Part shown: positions 39,805 to 49,559 of the stretch, in pieces
How positions within the stretch are numbered: position 1 is the stretch's first letter
How the letters are laid out: each line of letters begins with the position of its first letter
NCBI RefSeq assembly: GCF_038957035.1
Contig: NZ_CP152412.1
Coordinates: forward strand, 930,001-994,000
Source: Bradyrhizobium sp. B097
GTDB lineage: Bacteria > Pseudomonadota > Alphaproteobacteria > Rhizobiales > Xanthobacteraceae
Direction: 5' to 3'
Length of the DNA: 64,000 nucleotides
Translations under genes and position numbers: made by a program
The notes under the pieces: model-generated
What the model saw: the letters and a program-made list of their open reading frames with translations, nothing else
The model's database searches: none
Told to the model about the DNA's origin: nothing

Positions 39805-41661
39805 ATGAGTGTAGCCGAACAGCTTGAGACCCCTCGCGGCACCCCCGAGCCGCCGCGCGACGCGTTGCTCGATGAGGAGGCCTTCATCGAGGGCCAGATC
39901 ATGGAGCCGGCGAAGAGCCGTGCCCGCTTGCGGCCCCTGCTTGCGCTGGCGCCCTATGTGGCGCGCTACAAGGGGCGGGCGATCCTCGCGCTGATCTCGC
40001 TGACGATTGCGGCGATCACGACGCTGATCGTGCCGGTCGCGGTGCGGCGGATGATCGACCTCGGCTTCACGCCCGAAGGCATCGCGATGATCAACAGCTA
40101 TTTCAGCGTGATGATCGCCGTCGTCGCGGTGCTCGCCTGTGCCAGCGCCTCGCGCTACTACCTCGTGATGACGATCGGTGAACGCATCGTCGCCGATCTC
40201 CGGCGCGACGTGTTCGCGCATCTGATCTCGCTGTCGCCCTCGTTCTTCGATTCCGCACGGAGCGGCGAGCTGGTGTCGCGGCTCACCGCCGACACCACGC
40301 AGATCAAATCCGCGGTCGGCGCCTCGGTGTCGATCGCGCTGCGCAATCTGATGCTGTTCTTCGGCGCCGCCGCGATGATGGTGATCACGAGCCCGCGGCT
40401 CTCGGGCTTCGTGCTGCTCGCGATTCCGATGATCGTGATTCCGCTGGTTGCGTTCGGCCGCTGGGTGCGGCGGCTGTCGCGCAACGCCCAGGACACGCTG
40501 GCCGATGCCAGCGCCTATGCGAGCGAGCTGGTCAATGCGATCCGCACCGTGCAGGCCTATACCGGCGAGCGGCTCGCCCGGACGCGCTTTGCCCGCGAGG
40601 TCGAGCAGGCCTATGACGCCGCGCGCAGCTCGACCAAGGCGCGCGCGATGCTGACGTTGATCGTCATCTTCATCGTGTTCGCCAGCGTCGTCGTGATCCT
40701 CTGGGTCGGCTCGCACGACGTGCTGATCGGTGCCATCAGCCCCGGCCGGCTCGGACAGTTCATTCTCTACACGGCCTTCGCCGCGAGCGGCCTCGGCCAG
40801 CTCAGCGAGGTCTGGGGCGAGGTCTCGGCCGCATCGGGCGCCGCCGAACGGCTGTTCGAGATATTGCGCGTCAGGCCGCAGATCGCAGCTCCCGCATCGC
40901 CGCGCGCACTACCGCAGCCCGCGCGCGGCGATGTCGGCTTCGACAATGTCAGCTTCGCCTATCCGACCCGGCCCAACGCGCTCGCGGTCGACGGCGTATC
41001 GCTGGAGGTGCGCTCCGGCGAGAAGGTCGCGATCGTAGGTCCCTCCGGCGCCGGCAAGAGCACGCTGTTCCATTTGCTGCTGCGCTTCTACGATCCGAAA
41101 TCGGGCACCATCTCGCTCGACGGCGTGCCGATCCGGCAGGCCGATCCGGCCGACGTGCGTGCGCGGATCGCGCTGGTGCCGCAGGATTCCGTGGTGTTCG
41201 CCGCGAGCGCCCGCGACAACATCCGGTTCGGCCGGCCCGATGCCACCGACGCCGAGGTGGAGCGCGCCGCCGATCTCGCCCATGCCACCGAATTCCTGCG
41301 CCGGCTGCCCGAAGGCTTCGACGCCCAGCTCGGCGAGCGCGGCGTGACGCTGTCGGGCGGCCAGCGCCAGCGCATCGCGATCGCCCGCGCGATCCTGCGC
41401 GATGCGCCGCTGCTGCTGCTCGACGAGGCGACCTCGGCGCTCGACGCCGAGAGCGAGACGCTGGTGCAGACCGCGCTGGAGGAATTGATGCGCCGTCGCA
41501 CCACGCTGGTGATCGCACATCGCCTGGCGACCGTGCTGTCCTGCGACCGCATCCTTGTCATGGACCAGGGCAGGATCGTCGAGCAGGGTACCCACACCGA
41601 ACTGGTTGCCGCGGGCGGCCTCTATGCGCGGCTGGCACGGCTGCAGTTCGAGGGGATTTGA
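39805..41661 (+). CDS. MsbA-like ABC exporter (fused membrane and ATPase domains)
   Basis: A 618-residue half-transporter. The transmembrane domain spans ~45-330 with six helices ([37 protein letters not shown]; others later). The ATPase domain has Walker [11 protein letters not shown] loop VPQDS, signature [16 protein letters not shown], Walker [13 protein letters not shown] and the switch His in VIAHRLATV. It should act as a homodimer exporting lipids, lipid-linked precursors or drugs. It is divergent from rpmE with a 192-base gap. Confidence 0.93.
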   Translation: MSVAEQLETPRGTPEPPRDALLDEEAFIEGQIMEPAKSRARLRPLLALAPYVARYKGRAILALISLTIAAITTLIVPVAVRRMIDLGFTPEGIAMINSYFSVMIAVVAVLACASASRYYLVMTIGERIVADLRRDVFAHLISLSPSFFDSARSGELVSRLTADTTQIKSAVGASVSIALRNLMLFFGAAAMMVITSPRLSGFVLLAIPMIVIPLVAFGRWVRRLSRNAQDTLADASAYASELVNAIRTVQAYTGERLARTRFAREVEQAYDAARSSTKARAMLTLIVIFIVFASVVVILWVGSHDVLIGAISPGRLGQFILYTAFAASGLGQLSEVWGEVSAASGAAERLFEILRVRPQIAAPASPRALPQPARGDVGFDNVSFAYPTRPNALAVDGVSLEVRSGEKVAIVGPSGAGKSTLFHLLLRFYDPKSGTISLDGVPIRQADPADVRARIALVPQDSVVFAASARDNIRFGRPDATDAEVERAADLAHATEFLRRLPEGFDAQLGERGVTLSGGQRQRIAIARAILRDAPLLLLDEATSALDAESETLVQTALEELMRRRTTLVIAHRLATVLSCDRILVMDQGRIVEQGTHTELVAAGGLYARLARLQFEGI

Positions 41662-41780
41662 GCGGGCCTAACGCGCTTATGCCGCTCCTATGAGATCGCT
41701 TGCGCGTTCCCCTCGAAAACCTATTGCTGCGCAAGGATAGTCACGCCGCGCCATGGATCGGCGCGCGGGGTGTTCGATCG

Positions 41781-42176
41781 ATGCGCAGCGAGGGAGCGAC
41801 CGAACCGCAGGGCAAGCTGCTCTGCGCGTGGCAACTCGCAATGCTGCGCTTCGTGGTCACGTGCGACGACGCCGACCGGATGCAGGTGCTCGCAATGGCT
41901 GGTGAGCTCGATCGATCGGGTGGCTCGGCCGACGGCTCGTTCCACTTCTTCCGCAGGACGACCGCGGAACTCTGTCACGCCATTACCGGCAGTGACCCGC
42001 ATGCCGAGGCTATTGTCCGACGCTTCGAGGTGCAAATCGAAAATCCCCGGCTGCGTCGCGCCTTCGAAGCGGCCATCGGGATGGATCGGACCCCGCCGAA
42101 GATCGTCGCGAGCCGCACCAGGCCGAGAGCCGATCTCTGGAGGGGGCTCTCCCCACGACGCGCAAGTGCGACGTAA
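41781..42176 (+). CDS. hypothetical protein, 131 residues
   Basis: A small protein without recognised domain: LLCAWQLAMLRFVVTCDDADRM, SADGSFHFFRRTTAELCHAI, AIVRRFEVQIENPRLRRAFEAAIG, then a basic tail. Codon use is like that of real genes and the middle looks like a folded helical domain. The start is uncertain: ATG 41781 is used, but an earlier in-frame start at 41700 exists, and neither has a strong ribosome site. Confidence 0.45.
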   Translation: MRSEGATEPQGKLLCAWQLAMLRFVVTCDDADRMQVLAMAGELDRSGGSADGSFHFFRRTTAELCHAITGSDPHAEAIVRRFEVQIENPRLRRAFEAAIGMDRTPPKIVASRTRPRADLWRGLSPRRASAT

Positions 42177-42194
42177 CGAAGCTCACTGCCAGAC

Positions 42195-42331
42195 CCGTCA
42201 TCCCCGCGCAAAGGCTTCGCCTTTGTTGCTGGAAGTGCGAGCGGAGCGAGCTTCGAACGATGCACGGCCCCGCTGGTGGCCGTCGATCCTTCGAGGGCCG
42301 CTGAAGGAGCGGCCACCTCAGGATGACGGGG
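42195..42331 (+). repeat. dispersed repeat, copy 1 (inverted relative to 45086-45217)
   Basis: It begins CCGTCATCCCCGCGCAAAGG and ends GGATGACGGG. Its reverse complement recurs at 45086-45217 (TGCGAGCGGAGCGAGC, CGCAAAGGCTTCGCCTTTG and the ends are shared). The rest of 42177-42481 shows no gene. Confidence 0.75.
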
Positions 42332-42481
42332 AGAAAGGAAATCAGCGGAGACGACGTTGATCCTACGCGGCGATAGATGCGATGCATTTTTGTCTCTTGG
42401 CCCCGCATCGGACCGGTCGTAAGCCTTTGATGAAAGCGGCCGGCCGGGACCGCGGTTTTGGACAATGCGGGGAGTGGCGAG

Positions 42482-43972
42482 ATGGGTGGTTTGGTGATCA
42501 GCGGCGGCCGGGTGGTGGATCCGGCCAGCGGGATGGACGCGATCGGCGACGTCGCGGTGGTCGACGGCCGGATCGCCGCGGTCGGCACCGGCCTCGGCGG
42601 CGCCGAGCGGCAGATCGATGCCACCGGACTTGTGGTGGCGCCCGGCTTCATCGACCTGCACGCGCATGGCCAGACCATTCCGGCCGATCGCATGCAGGCG
42701 TTCGACGGGGTCACGACATCGCTCGACCTCGAGGCCGGCGTGTTGCCGGTGGCATCCTGGTACAAGCGTCAGGCCGAGAAGGGGCGGGTGCTGAACTACG
42801 GCGCGGCGGCCAACTGGGCCTTCGCGCGGATCGGTGCGATGACCGGCTCGAATGCGGAAAGCTCGCTGGAATCATTCGGCGCCGCGATGCGCGATCGCCG
42901 CTGGATCGAGAACGTGGCGACCGAGGGCGAGGTCGGCGGCATTCTCGCGCGCCTTGCCAACGGACTGAATGAGGGCGGCATCGGCATCGGCATTCTCAAC
43001 GCCTATGCGCCGGGCGCCGGCGTGCAGGAACTGACTGCGGTGTGCCAGCTCGCCGCCGATCATGCGGTGCCGACCTTCACCCACGTCGCCTACATGTCCC
43101 GCATCGATCCAGAGAGCGCGGCCGAGGCCTATATCCGCCTGATCGGCTATGCCGGCGCCACCGGCGCGCACATGCACATCTGCCATTTCAACTCGTCGAG
43201 CAAGACGGACATCGAACGCTGCGTTGCGCTGATTGCGAAAGCGCAGGCGCAGGGCCTGCCGATCACGGTCGAGGCCTATCCCTACGGCACCGGCTCGACC
43301 GTGCTGGCGGCGACCTTCTTCAGCGATCCCAAATTCGAGGAGCGCAACGGCCTCGGCTACGATTCGGTGCAGCGCGTGACCGACGGTCATCGCTTCGGCA
43401 GCCGCGAGGAGCTGCTGGCGGCGCAGGCCGCAGAGCCCTCGACGCTGGTGCTGTGGCATGTGCTCGATATCGAGAACAACGCGCATCATCGCGATCTGCT
43501 CGACATGGCGGTGCTGTATCCGGGCGGTGCGATCGCGTCCGACGCGATGCCGTGGACGCTGTCGGACGGCCGCCCCTACACCGGCGACGCCTGGCCGCTG
43601 CCTGATGATGCCACCTCGCATCCGCGTTCGGCCGGCTGCTTCACTCGCTTCATCCGCGAATGGGTGCGCGAGCGCAGGAAGGTGTCGCTGCTCGAGGGCA
43701 TCCGCAAATGCGCGCTGATCCCGGCGGAAATCCTGTCCGCGAGCACGCCGGCGATGCGCGCCAAGGGCAGGTTGCAGGTCGACGCCGACGCCGATGTCGT
43801 GGTGTTCGACTTCGAGACGCTCAGCGATCGCGCGACCTTCTCCGCGATGAACCGCCCGGCGGAAGGCGTGCGGCATCTCGTGGTCAGCGGCCAGCCGCTG
43901 ATCAATGATGGCGTGCTCGACGTCGCGGCACGGCCGGGCCGGCCGGTGCGCCGGCCGGTCACTGGGGGCTGA
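42482..43972 (+). CDS. amidohydrolase-family protein (D-aminoacylase/dihydroorotase-like)
   Basis: A 496-residue metal-dependent hydrolase. The N-terminal composite domain (VISGGRVVDPASGMDAIGDVAVVDGRIAAVG) leads to APGFIDLHAHG with metal ligands His60 and His62. HICHFNSSS contains further His ligands, and VLWHVLDIENNAHHRD and AIASDAMPW supply the late His/Asp. The family includes D-aminoacylases and dihydroorotase-like enzymes; the substrate is unclear. ATG 42482 follows GGGGAG. It is one base upstream of a CobW-like gene, so the two may be co-transcribed, and the GTPase may help metallate this hydrolase (inferred). Confidence 0.85.
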   Translation: MGGLVISGGRVVDPASGMDAIGDVAVVDGRIAAVGTGLGGAERQIDATGLVVAPGFIDLHAHGQTIPADRMQAFDGVTTSLDLEAGVLPVASWYKRQAEKGRVLNYGAAANWAFARIGAMTGSNAESSLESFGAAMRDRRWIENVATEGEVGGILARLANGLNEGGIGIGILNAYAPGAGVQELTAVCQLAADHAVPTFTHVAYMSRIDPESAAEAYIRLIGYAGATGAHMHICHFNSSSKTDIERCVALIAKAQAQGLPITVEAYPYGTGSTVLAATFFSDPKFEERNGLGYDSVQRVTDGHRFGSREELLAAQAAEPSTLVLWHVLDIENNAHHRDLLDMAVLYPGGAIASDAMPWTLSDGRPYTGDAWPLPDDATSHPRSAGCFTRFIREWVRERRKVSLLEGIRKCALIPAEILSASTPAMRAKGRLQVDADADVVVFDFETLSDRATFSAMNRPAEGVRHLVVSGQPLINDGVLDVAARPGRPVRRPVTGG

Positions 43973-43973
43973 G

Positions 43974-44897
43974 GTGGCGGTCCCGATCCTGCTGGTCGCG
44001 GGTTTTCTCGGGGCGGGCAAGACCACGGTCGTGAACCATCTGCTGGCGCATGCGCAAGGCCGGCGCATCGCCGCCGTGGTCAATGATTTCGGCGCGATCA
44101 ATATCGACGCGGAGCTGATCGCCGGCGCCAGCGATGGCGTGGTCAGCCTGAGCAATGGCTGCATCTGTTGCACGCTGGAGGGCGATCTGCTGCGCACGCT
44201 CGCTGGCCTGCTGCGGCGTGATCCGCGTCCCGAATTCATCGTGATCGAGACCAGCGGGATCGCCGATCCCGCCGACATCGTGCGCAACCTGATGGATCCG
44301 GTGATCTGGAAGGAGGCGCCGCTGGAGACCGTTCTGTGCGTGGTCGACGCGACGCAGCCTGCGGCGATGCTGAACGATGCGCTGCTGCGCTCGCAGCTGC
44401 GGGCGGCAGATGTGGTGGCGCTGAGCAAGGTCGATCTGGCCGATGCAGCCGCGTGCGCCGCGATCCGCGATGCGGTGCGGGCAGTGCGTCCGGCGGCCGT
44501 GGTGGTCGATGCGCTGCATGGCGAGGTGCCGGCCGCGCTGCTGTTTCCCGCGGACCTCGATCAGTTGCCGGCGCCGCGCGAGACCGCGCCGCGACGACCG
44601 GTATCCGATCGGTTCGAGACCCTGAGCTGGACGTCGGAGCGGAAGGTAGCGCTGCCGCGCTTGCAGCAGGCGATCGGCAGACTGGCGCCGAAGCTGGCGC
44701 GGGCGAAGGGATTGTTCGAGACGGTGGAGCAGCCCGGCCGGCTGACGGTGTTTCAACTCGCCGGCGGCCGCGCGACATTGGCCGCCGGCGGCGTGCCGAC
44801 ACCCGGCGTGCCACGCACGCGAATCGTGTTCATCGCCGAGATGGGCGCGCTGTCGCGAGCCGAGATCGATGAGGTGATGCAGGGATGCGTCGAGTGA
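43974..44897 (+). CDS. CobW/COG0523-family GTPase, putative metal chaperone
   Basis: A 307-residue G3E GTPase with P-loop GFLGAGKTT (10-18), the metal-binding CxCC motif CICC (63-66), ETSGIADPADI and the base-recognition SKVD. C-terminal CobW_C domain (FETLSWTSERKVALPRLQQAI). COG0523 proteins deliver Zn, Co or Fe to metalloenzymes. GTG 43974 is chosen because it directly begins the family's N-terminal beta-strand and follows the amidohydrolase TGA by one base. The cobalamin riboswitch 450 bases downstream controls other genes and does not by itself show a cobalt role. Confidence 0.9.
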   Translation: MAVPILLVAGFLGAGKTTVVNHLLAHAQGRRIAAVVNDFGAINIDAELIAGASDGVVSLSNGCICCTLEGDLLRTLAGLLRRDPRPEFIVIETSGIADPADIVRNLMDPVIWKEAPLETVLCVVDATQPAAMLNDALLRSQLRAADVVALSKVDLADAAACAAIRDAVRAVRPAAVVVDALHGEVPAALLFPADLDQLPAPRETAPRRPVSDRFETLSWTSERKVALPRLQQAIGRLAPKLARAKGLFETVEQPGRLTVFQLAGGRATLAAGGVPTPGVPRTRIVFIAEMGALSRAEIDEVMQGCVE

Positions 44898-44931
44898 TCC
44901 GTCATCCAGAGAGAATGTGAATGCATTTAGC

Positions 44932-45052
44932 GTCGTCCTGGCGAAAGCCAGGACCCATTACCCCAACCGCTTGTTGTTGTGCGACGCTGAGGCCGCTATC
45001 GCACTCCCAATCGAATTCGGTGGTTATGGGTCCTGGCTTTCGCCAGGACGAC
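44932..45052 (+). repeat. dispersed repeat related to the 38913 tandem units
   Basis: GTCGTCCTGGCGAAAGCC, GACCCATTACCCC, TTGTTGTGCGACGCTGAGGCC and GGTTATGGGTCCTGGCTTTC match the tandem units at 38913-39298 in order. Its ends are inverted copies of each other. Confidence 0.8.
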
Positions 45053-45085
45053 TGCGTGGGGAGGCCGCTCGCTACAATTCTCACA

Positions 45086-45217
45086 CCGTCACCCTGAGGA
45101 GCGCGAAGCGCGTCTCGAAGGGTCGACGGCCCGGCTGGTGGCCGATGCATCCTTCGAGGCTCGCTCCGCTCGCACCTCCAGCGACAAAGGCGAAGCCTTT
45201 GCGCAGGGATGACGGGG
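45086..45217 (-). repeat. dispersed repeat, copy 2 (inverted relative to 42195-42331)
   Basis: The reverse complement of this stretch matches 42195-42331 along most of its length. The pair brackets the amidohydrolase and CobW genes. Confidence 0.75.
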
Positions 45218-45344
45218 ATAAGAAGTACCCGCGTCGGCCCTCGCTGTCCCCGTGTCATCGCCGCAGCATCATCCCGCAAAGCATGTGTGCGACAATCGCA
45301 TCGAATTGACAGTCCATCCCGCACCACCTATCGTTTTTGCCGAC

Positions 45345-45507
45345 GGTTCCCTTCGGGGATCAAAAGGGAATGCGGTGCGAGGGTAACCCCAATGCCGCAG
45401 CTGTCCCCGCAACTGTAAACGGCGAGCCTTTCGTCAATTTGCCACTGGGCCATCGGTCCGGGAAGGCGTCGACAGGCGATGACCCGTGAGCCAGGAGACC
45501 TGCCGTC
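45345..45507 (+). promoter_or_regulatory. cobalamin (B12) riboswitch
   Basis: The conserved elements appear in order: GGTTCCCTTCGGGGATCAAA with AAGGGAATGCGGTGC, the core GCCGCAGCTGTCCCCGCAACTGTAAAC (45394-45420), and the B12 box GAGCCAGGAGACCTGCC (45488-45504). Binding of adenosylcobalamin should lower expression of the downstream TonB receptor and PepSY genes. A G-rich stretch after the box could hide the ribosome site. Confidence 0.92.
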
Positions 45508-45627
45508 AGTCGTGGTCACACGCGAGCACATCGGGCGGGGGCGTCCTGGTGGGATGGGAGCACTGCCTCTGGGGCAATGCGCCAGTCCGCGTTCGCGGTG
45601 ACGTGCCACGTTACCGCGAGTCCTTTC

Positions 45628-47910
45628 ATGTCTCCGTCCTCTCCCGCCGCGCGCCGTTGGCGCCTCGGTCTCGTTTGCTCCCTGTCATCGCTGCTGTTGC
45701 CGGCTGAAGGTTCGGCACAAACATCCCCACCCACAACGCTCGATCCGATCGAGGTCGCGCCCTCGACATCAGCAAAGCCCAAGCCTGCGGCGCGAAGCCG
45801 CAACTCGGCGACGTCGTCGCGGCCGCGCGCCAGACCTGCGACGGCCGCGGCAACCGCTGGCGCGCCGCGCGCCGCGGCGTCGGGCGCATCGGGAACGGCA
45901 TCGCCGACGCTCAATGCCACCACACAGGGAGGCACCGGCAGTCGCCTCAATCTGACGCCGCTGCAGACGCCGGCCAGCGTCGAGATCATCACGGCGCAGA
46001 CCATCGCCGAACGCGGCCAGCATAATGTGCTTGATGCCGTCACCCAGAACGCGGCCGGATTCACCGCAACGCCGGCGCCTGGCAATGGCGGACTGTCGTT
46101 CAGCACCCGCGGCTTTGCCGGCAGCAACTCGGTGATGACGCTGTATGACGGCACGCGCTTCTATATCGGCTCCGGCACCCTGACGTTCCCCTACGACACC
46201 TGGTCGACCCAGCGCGTTGAAGTGCTGCGCGGCCCGGCCTCGGTGCTGTATGGCGAAGGCGCGATCGGCGGCGTCATCAACGTCGTTCCGAAAAAGCCGC
46301 AGGGCACGCCCTACAACGAGGCCGAGGTCTCGCTCGACAGCAACATGGCGCGACGGCTCTCGGTCGACAGCACCGGTCCGATCAATCCCAATGTGTCCTA
46401 CCGCATCAACGCCACCGGCAACATGTCGGACGGCTGGGTCGATCGCGACAGGACCTCGAATGCGGTGGTCTCCGCCGCCGTGCGGGTGCAGGCATCGGAC
46501 AATCTCGCCTTCACGCTGTCCGAGGATTACGGCGACCGCAGCCCGTCGCGCTATTTCGGCACGCCGCTGATCAACGGCTCGATCCAGGACGCGCTGCGCT
46601 TCAAGAACTACAACGCATTGGACAGCGCGATCCGCTATCAGGACAGCTGGACCCAGTTCAAGACCGAGTGGGACGTCGCCGACGGCATCAAGATCAACAA
46701 CACGCTGTATTACCTGACCAGCGAGCGGCACTGGCGCGATATCGAAAACTACACCTGGAACCCGAAGACCCAGCTGATCGACCGCTCCAGCTACATCGAG
46801 ATCTTCCACGACCAGAAGCAGCTCGGCAACCGGATGGATACGACCTTCAGCGGTCACGTCTTCGGCCTCGCGAACCAGTTTGTCGCCGGGTTCGACGTCA
46901 ACCGAATCGACTTCACCCACACCAACAATTCGCCCTATGGCGGCGCGTCGTCGGTCAACCCTTACGTGTTCGATCCCGGATCGTTCTTCGCGACGACCAC
47001 GGCGACGACGCCGGGCTTCAACGCGATCGTCAATCAGTACGCGCTGTTCGCCGAAGATCGGCTGTCGCTGACCGATCAATTGTCGCTCGTCACCGGCGTC
47101 AGGTACGATCGTCCCGAGGTCGATCGCACCGACTACAAGACGCCGGCGAACAGTTTTGAAACCACGCTGTCGGGCACCAGCTGGCGAACCGGGTTGGTGT
47201 ACGAACCGATCAAGAACCTCGCGTTCTATGGTCAGTACGCGGTCGGCGTCGATCCGGTCAGCAACCTGATCTCGCTGTCGACCTCGCAGAAAACCTTCCA
47301 GCTCGCGACCGGCAAGCAGACCGAGATCGGGGTCAAGCAGTCGTTCTGGGGCGGCCGCGGTGAGTGGACGCTGGCCGCTTACGAGATCGTCAAGACCGGC
47401 CTGACCATTCCCGATCCCAGCAATCCGACCGCCGGCCTGGCACTGCAGATCGGCCAGCAATCATCCCGCGGGGTCGAAGGAACGATCGGGCTCGCGCTGA
47501 ACGACGGCTGGCGCGTCGACGCCAATCTTGCGCTGCTGCGTGCGAGATACGACAACAACAGCCAGGTGGTTAGCGGGAAGGTCGTCAGCTACAACGGCAA
47601 TGTTCCGGTCAACGTTCCGCAGCAGGTCTCGAACGTCTGGCTGACCTGGGACTTCGCGCCCAACTGGTCGGTCTATGGCGGCGTGCAGATCGTCGGTGCG
47701 ATGTACTCCGATCTCGCCAACACCCAATTGCGGCCGGGCTACAATGTGGTCAATGGCGGCATCAGGTGGAAGCCGGATGACCGCACCACGGTTGCGTTCC
47801 GGGTCTATAATCTGTTCGACAAGGTCTACGCGGTGACCTCGAACGGGACGGGACAGTGGCTGCTCGGCATGCCGCGCACCGCCGAATTGTCCGTCAACGT
47901 GAAGTTCTGA
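45628..47910 (+). CDS. TonB-dependent siderophore-type receptor under B12 control
   Basis: A 760-residue outer-membrane receptor. A signal peptide (LGLVCSLSSLLLPAEGSA) is followed by an Ala/Ser/Pro-rich linker, the plug domain (LQTPASVEIITAQTIAERG, FSTRGFAG, VEVLRGPASVLYGEGAIGGVINVVPK) and a 22-strand barrel ending SVNVKF with the C-terminal Phe. The plug layout is that of ferric-siderophore receptors (FhuA-like), yet a cobalamin riboswitch precedes it, which points to cobalamin or a related corrinoid/metal cargo. The frame opens at 45577, but ATG 45628 gives a proper signal peptide. It has no N-terminal STN domain. Confidence 0.9.
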   Translation: MSPSSPAARRWRLGLVCSLSSLLLPAEGSAQTSPPTTLDPIEVAPSTSAKPKPAARSRNSATSSRPRARPATAAATAGAPRAAASGASGTASPTLNATTQGGTGSRLNLTPLQTPASVEIITAQTIAERGQHNVLDAVTQNAAGFTATPAPGNGGLSFSTRGFAGSNSVMTLYDGTRFYIGSGTLTFPYDTWSTQRVEVLRGPASVLYGEGAIGGVINVVPKKPQGTPYNEAEVSLDSNMARRLSVDSTGPINPNVSYRINATGNMSDGWVDRDRTSNAVVSAAVRVQASDNLAFTLSEDYGDRSPSRYFGTPLINGSIQDALRFKNYNALDSAIRYQDSWTQFKTEWDVADGIKINNTLYYLTSERHWRDIENYTWNPKTQLIDRSSYIEIFHDQKQLGNRMDTTFSGHVFGLANQFVAGFDVNRIDFTHTNNSPYGGASSVNPYVFDPGSFFATTTATTPGFNAIVNQYALFAEDRLSLTDQLSLVTGVRYDRPEVDRTDYKTPANSFETTLSGTSWRTGLVYEPIKNLAFYGQYAVGVDPVSNLISLSTSQKTFQLATGKQTEIGVKQSFWGGRGEWTLAAYEIVKTGLTIPDPSNPTAGLALQIGQQSSRGVEGTIGLALNDGWRVDANLALLRARYDNNSQVVSGKVVSYNGNVPVNVPQQVSNVWLTWDFAPNWSVYGGVQIVGAMYSDLANTQLRPGYNVVNGGIRWKPDDRTTVAFRVYNLFDKVYAVTSNGTGQWLLGMPRTAELSVNVKF

Positions 47911-47912
47911 CC

Positions 47913-49391
47913 ATGCGCAACGCTCTGATCCGGCGAGCGCGGCGATGGCTTTATGTCGTCCATCGCTGGATCGGCATTGCGACGTGTCTGTTCTTCGCGA
48001 TGTGGTTCATCTCCGGCCTCGTCATGATGTATGTGGCGTTTCCGCGCCTCACTGACGACGAGCGCCTCTCTGCGCTCCCTGGCATCGTTTGGAGCAAGGT
48101 GCAGGTCGCTCCTGATCGCGCGATGGCGGTCGCGGGTGTCGAGCGTTATCCGCGTGACCTTCGCCTGTCGATGATGGACGACGCGCCGGTCTATCGCGTG
48201 AACGGCTGGAACGGAGGCGCCATCACCATCTCGGCGATCGATGGCCGGGTGATCGATCGCGTCACGCCGGATCAGGCGCTGGCCATTGCACGCCATCATC
48301 CGCACGCGGTGCGTCCGCAATTGCTCGACACGGTGACGCGCGACCAATGGTCGGTCACCGCGCGCTTCGATCCGTTGCGGCCGCTCTATTTGATCGGCCT
48401 CGGCGATCCCGATGGCACCGAGCTCTACGTCTCGTCGCGCACCGGCGAGATCGCGCTCGACACCACGCGGCAGGAACGCGTCTGGAACTGGCTCGGGTCG
48501 ATCCCGCACTGGATCTATCCGACCGTGCTGCGCAAGGACGGGCCGTTGTGGCGGGACGTGGTGCTGTGGATCTCGGGCATCTGCCTCGTCGTCGCGGTCA
48601 CCGGCTTCTGGATCGGCATTCTGCGCCTGCGGCTGACGCGCCGTTACGCTGATGGCGCGATCTCGCCCTATCGCGGCTGGATGGCCTGGCATCATATCGC
48701 CGGCCTCGTCGGCGGCATCTTCGTCTTCACCTGGATGTTCAGCGGCTGGCTGTCGCTCAATCCCGGCGGCGCCTTCTCCGGGCGCGGCCTCACGCGCGAG
48801 ATCGCGGTCGCTTACAGCGGCCACGACACGCCCGATATCGTCGCCGGCTTGCCGTCGCCGCCGCCGGTATCAGCCGTGGAGGCGCGCTTCGTCTGGATCG
48901 GCGGACATCCCCTGATGGTGCTCGACGCTAGCGGCGGCCGTCGCAGCCTCGCCGATCCCGTGACCGGCGCGCCCGTGACGCTCTCGCAGGATGAGATCGT
49001 CGCGGCCGCCCGGCGCGCGATGCCGAAAGCTGCGATGATATCGGCGCGACAGCTCGATGAGCCGGACGCCTACTGGTACACGCTGCACCATGCGCGCGAG
49101 CTTCCGGTGCTGCGGATCGGCTTCGACGATCCCGCCCACACCTGGCTGCACATCTCACCTAGCACCGCCGAGATCCTCGACCGCAGCGACGACAGCCGCC
49201 GGTCCTATCGCTGGCTGTTCAACGCGCTGCACAGCCTGGATTTCCCGCTGCTGCTGCGCATCTCGCCGGCGCGCGATGTCGTGGTCTGGCTGCTGTCGGC
49301 GGTCGGCACCATCGTCTCGATCAGCGGTATCGTGATCGGCTGGCGCCGGCTGCGACGGCGCAAGGTGCGGCCGGTGCGAGGCCCTTGTTAG
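47913..49391 (+). CDS. PepSY-associated membrane protein (iron-uptake type)
   Basis: A 492-residue inner-membrane protein with four helices: WIGIATCLFFAMWFISGLVMMY at the start, VVLWISGICLVVAVTGFWIGIL and HHIAGLVGGIFVFTWMFSGWLSL in the middle, and VVVWLLSAVGTIVSISGIVIGW at the end. PepSY repeats lie between. Relatives next to TonB receptors (such as FpvG-like or PiuB) help release or reduce the imported metal complex. It follows the receptor stop by two bases, so both lie under the B12 riboswitch. Confidence 0.88.
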   Translation: MRNALIRRARRWLYVVHRWIGIATCLFFAMWFISGLVMMYVAFPRLTDDERLSALPGIVWSKVQVAPDRAMAVAGVERYPRDLRLSMMDDAPVYRVNGWNGGAITISAIDGRVIDRVTPDQALAIARHHPHAVRPQLLDTVTRDQWSVTARFDPLRPLYLIGLGDPDGTELYVSSRTGEIALDTTRQERVWNWLGSIPHWIYPTVLRKDGPLWRDVVLWISGICLVVAVTGFWIGILRLRLTRRYADGAISPYRGWMAWHHIAGLVGGIFVFTWMFSGWLSLNPGGAFSGRGLTREIAVAYSGHDTPDIVAGLPSPPPVSAVEARFVWIGGHPLMVLDASGGRRSLADPVTGAPVTLSQDEIVAAARRAMPKAAMISARQLDEPDAYWYTLHHARELPVLRIGFDDPAHTWLHISPSTAEILDRSDDSRRSYRWLFNALHSLDFPLLLRISPARDVVVWLLSAVGTIVSISGIVIGWRRLRRRKVRPVRGPC

Positions 49392-49465
49392 CAGATTGTC
49401 ACAATCTGTTTCTATGTTGCGCCTGCCGCGGGGTTTGACGAACGGCTCTATCGATCACCGATAGA
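49392..49465. promoter_or_regulatory. two perfect palindromes before the STN-sigma-FecR operon
   Basis: CAGATTGT-C-ACAATCTG (49392-49408, 8-bp arms) starts at the PepSY stop and is followed by a short T-rich run, so it could be a weak terminator or an operator. TCTATCG-ATCAC-CGATAGA (49447-49465, 7-bp arms) looks like a regulator site. No known consensus is matched. Confidence 0.45.
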
Positions 49466-49559
49466 TCGTGCTGTTCGGCTGGGCTTGAGGATCAAGGCGG
49501 CGCCTCATGCACTTTGTTCAATGGGTCGGAAGATCGGGCTGCGCTCGAAGCATGATCGG

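Noticed and set aside
45554..45601. A 15-codon frame between the riboswitch and the receptor gene, considered as a leader peptide
   Set aside because: No ribosome site distinct from the riboswitch platform and no sign of codon bias.
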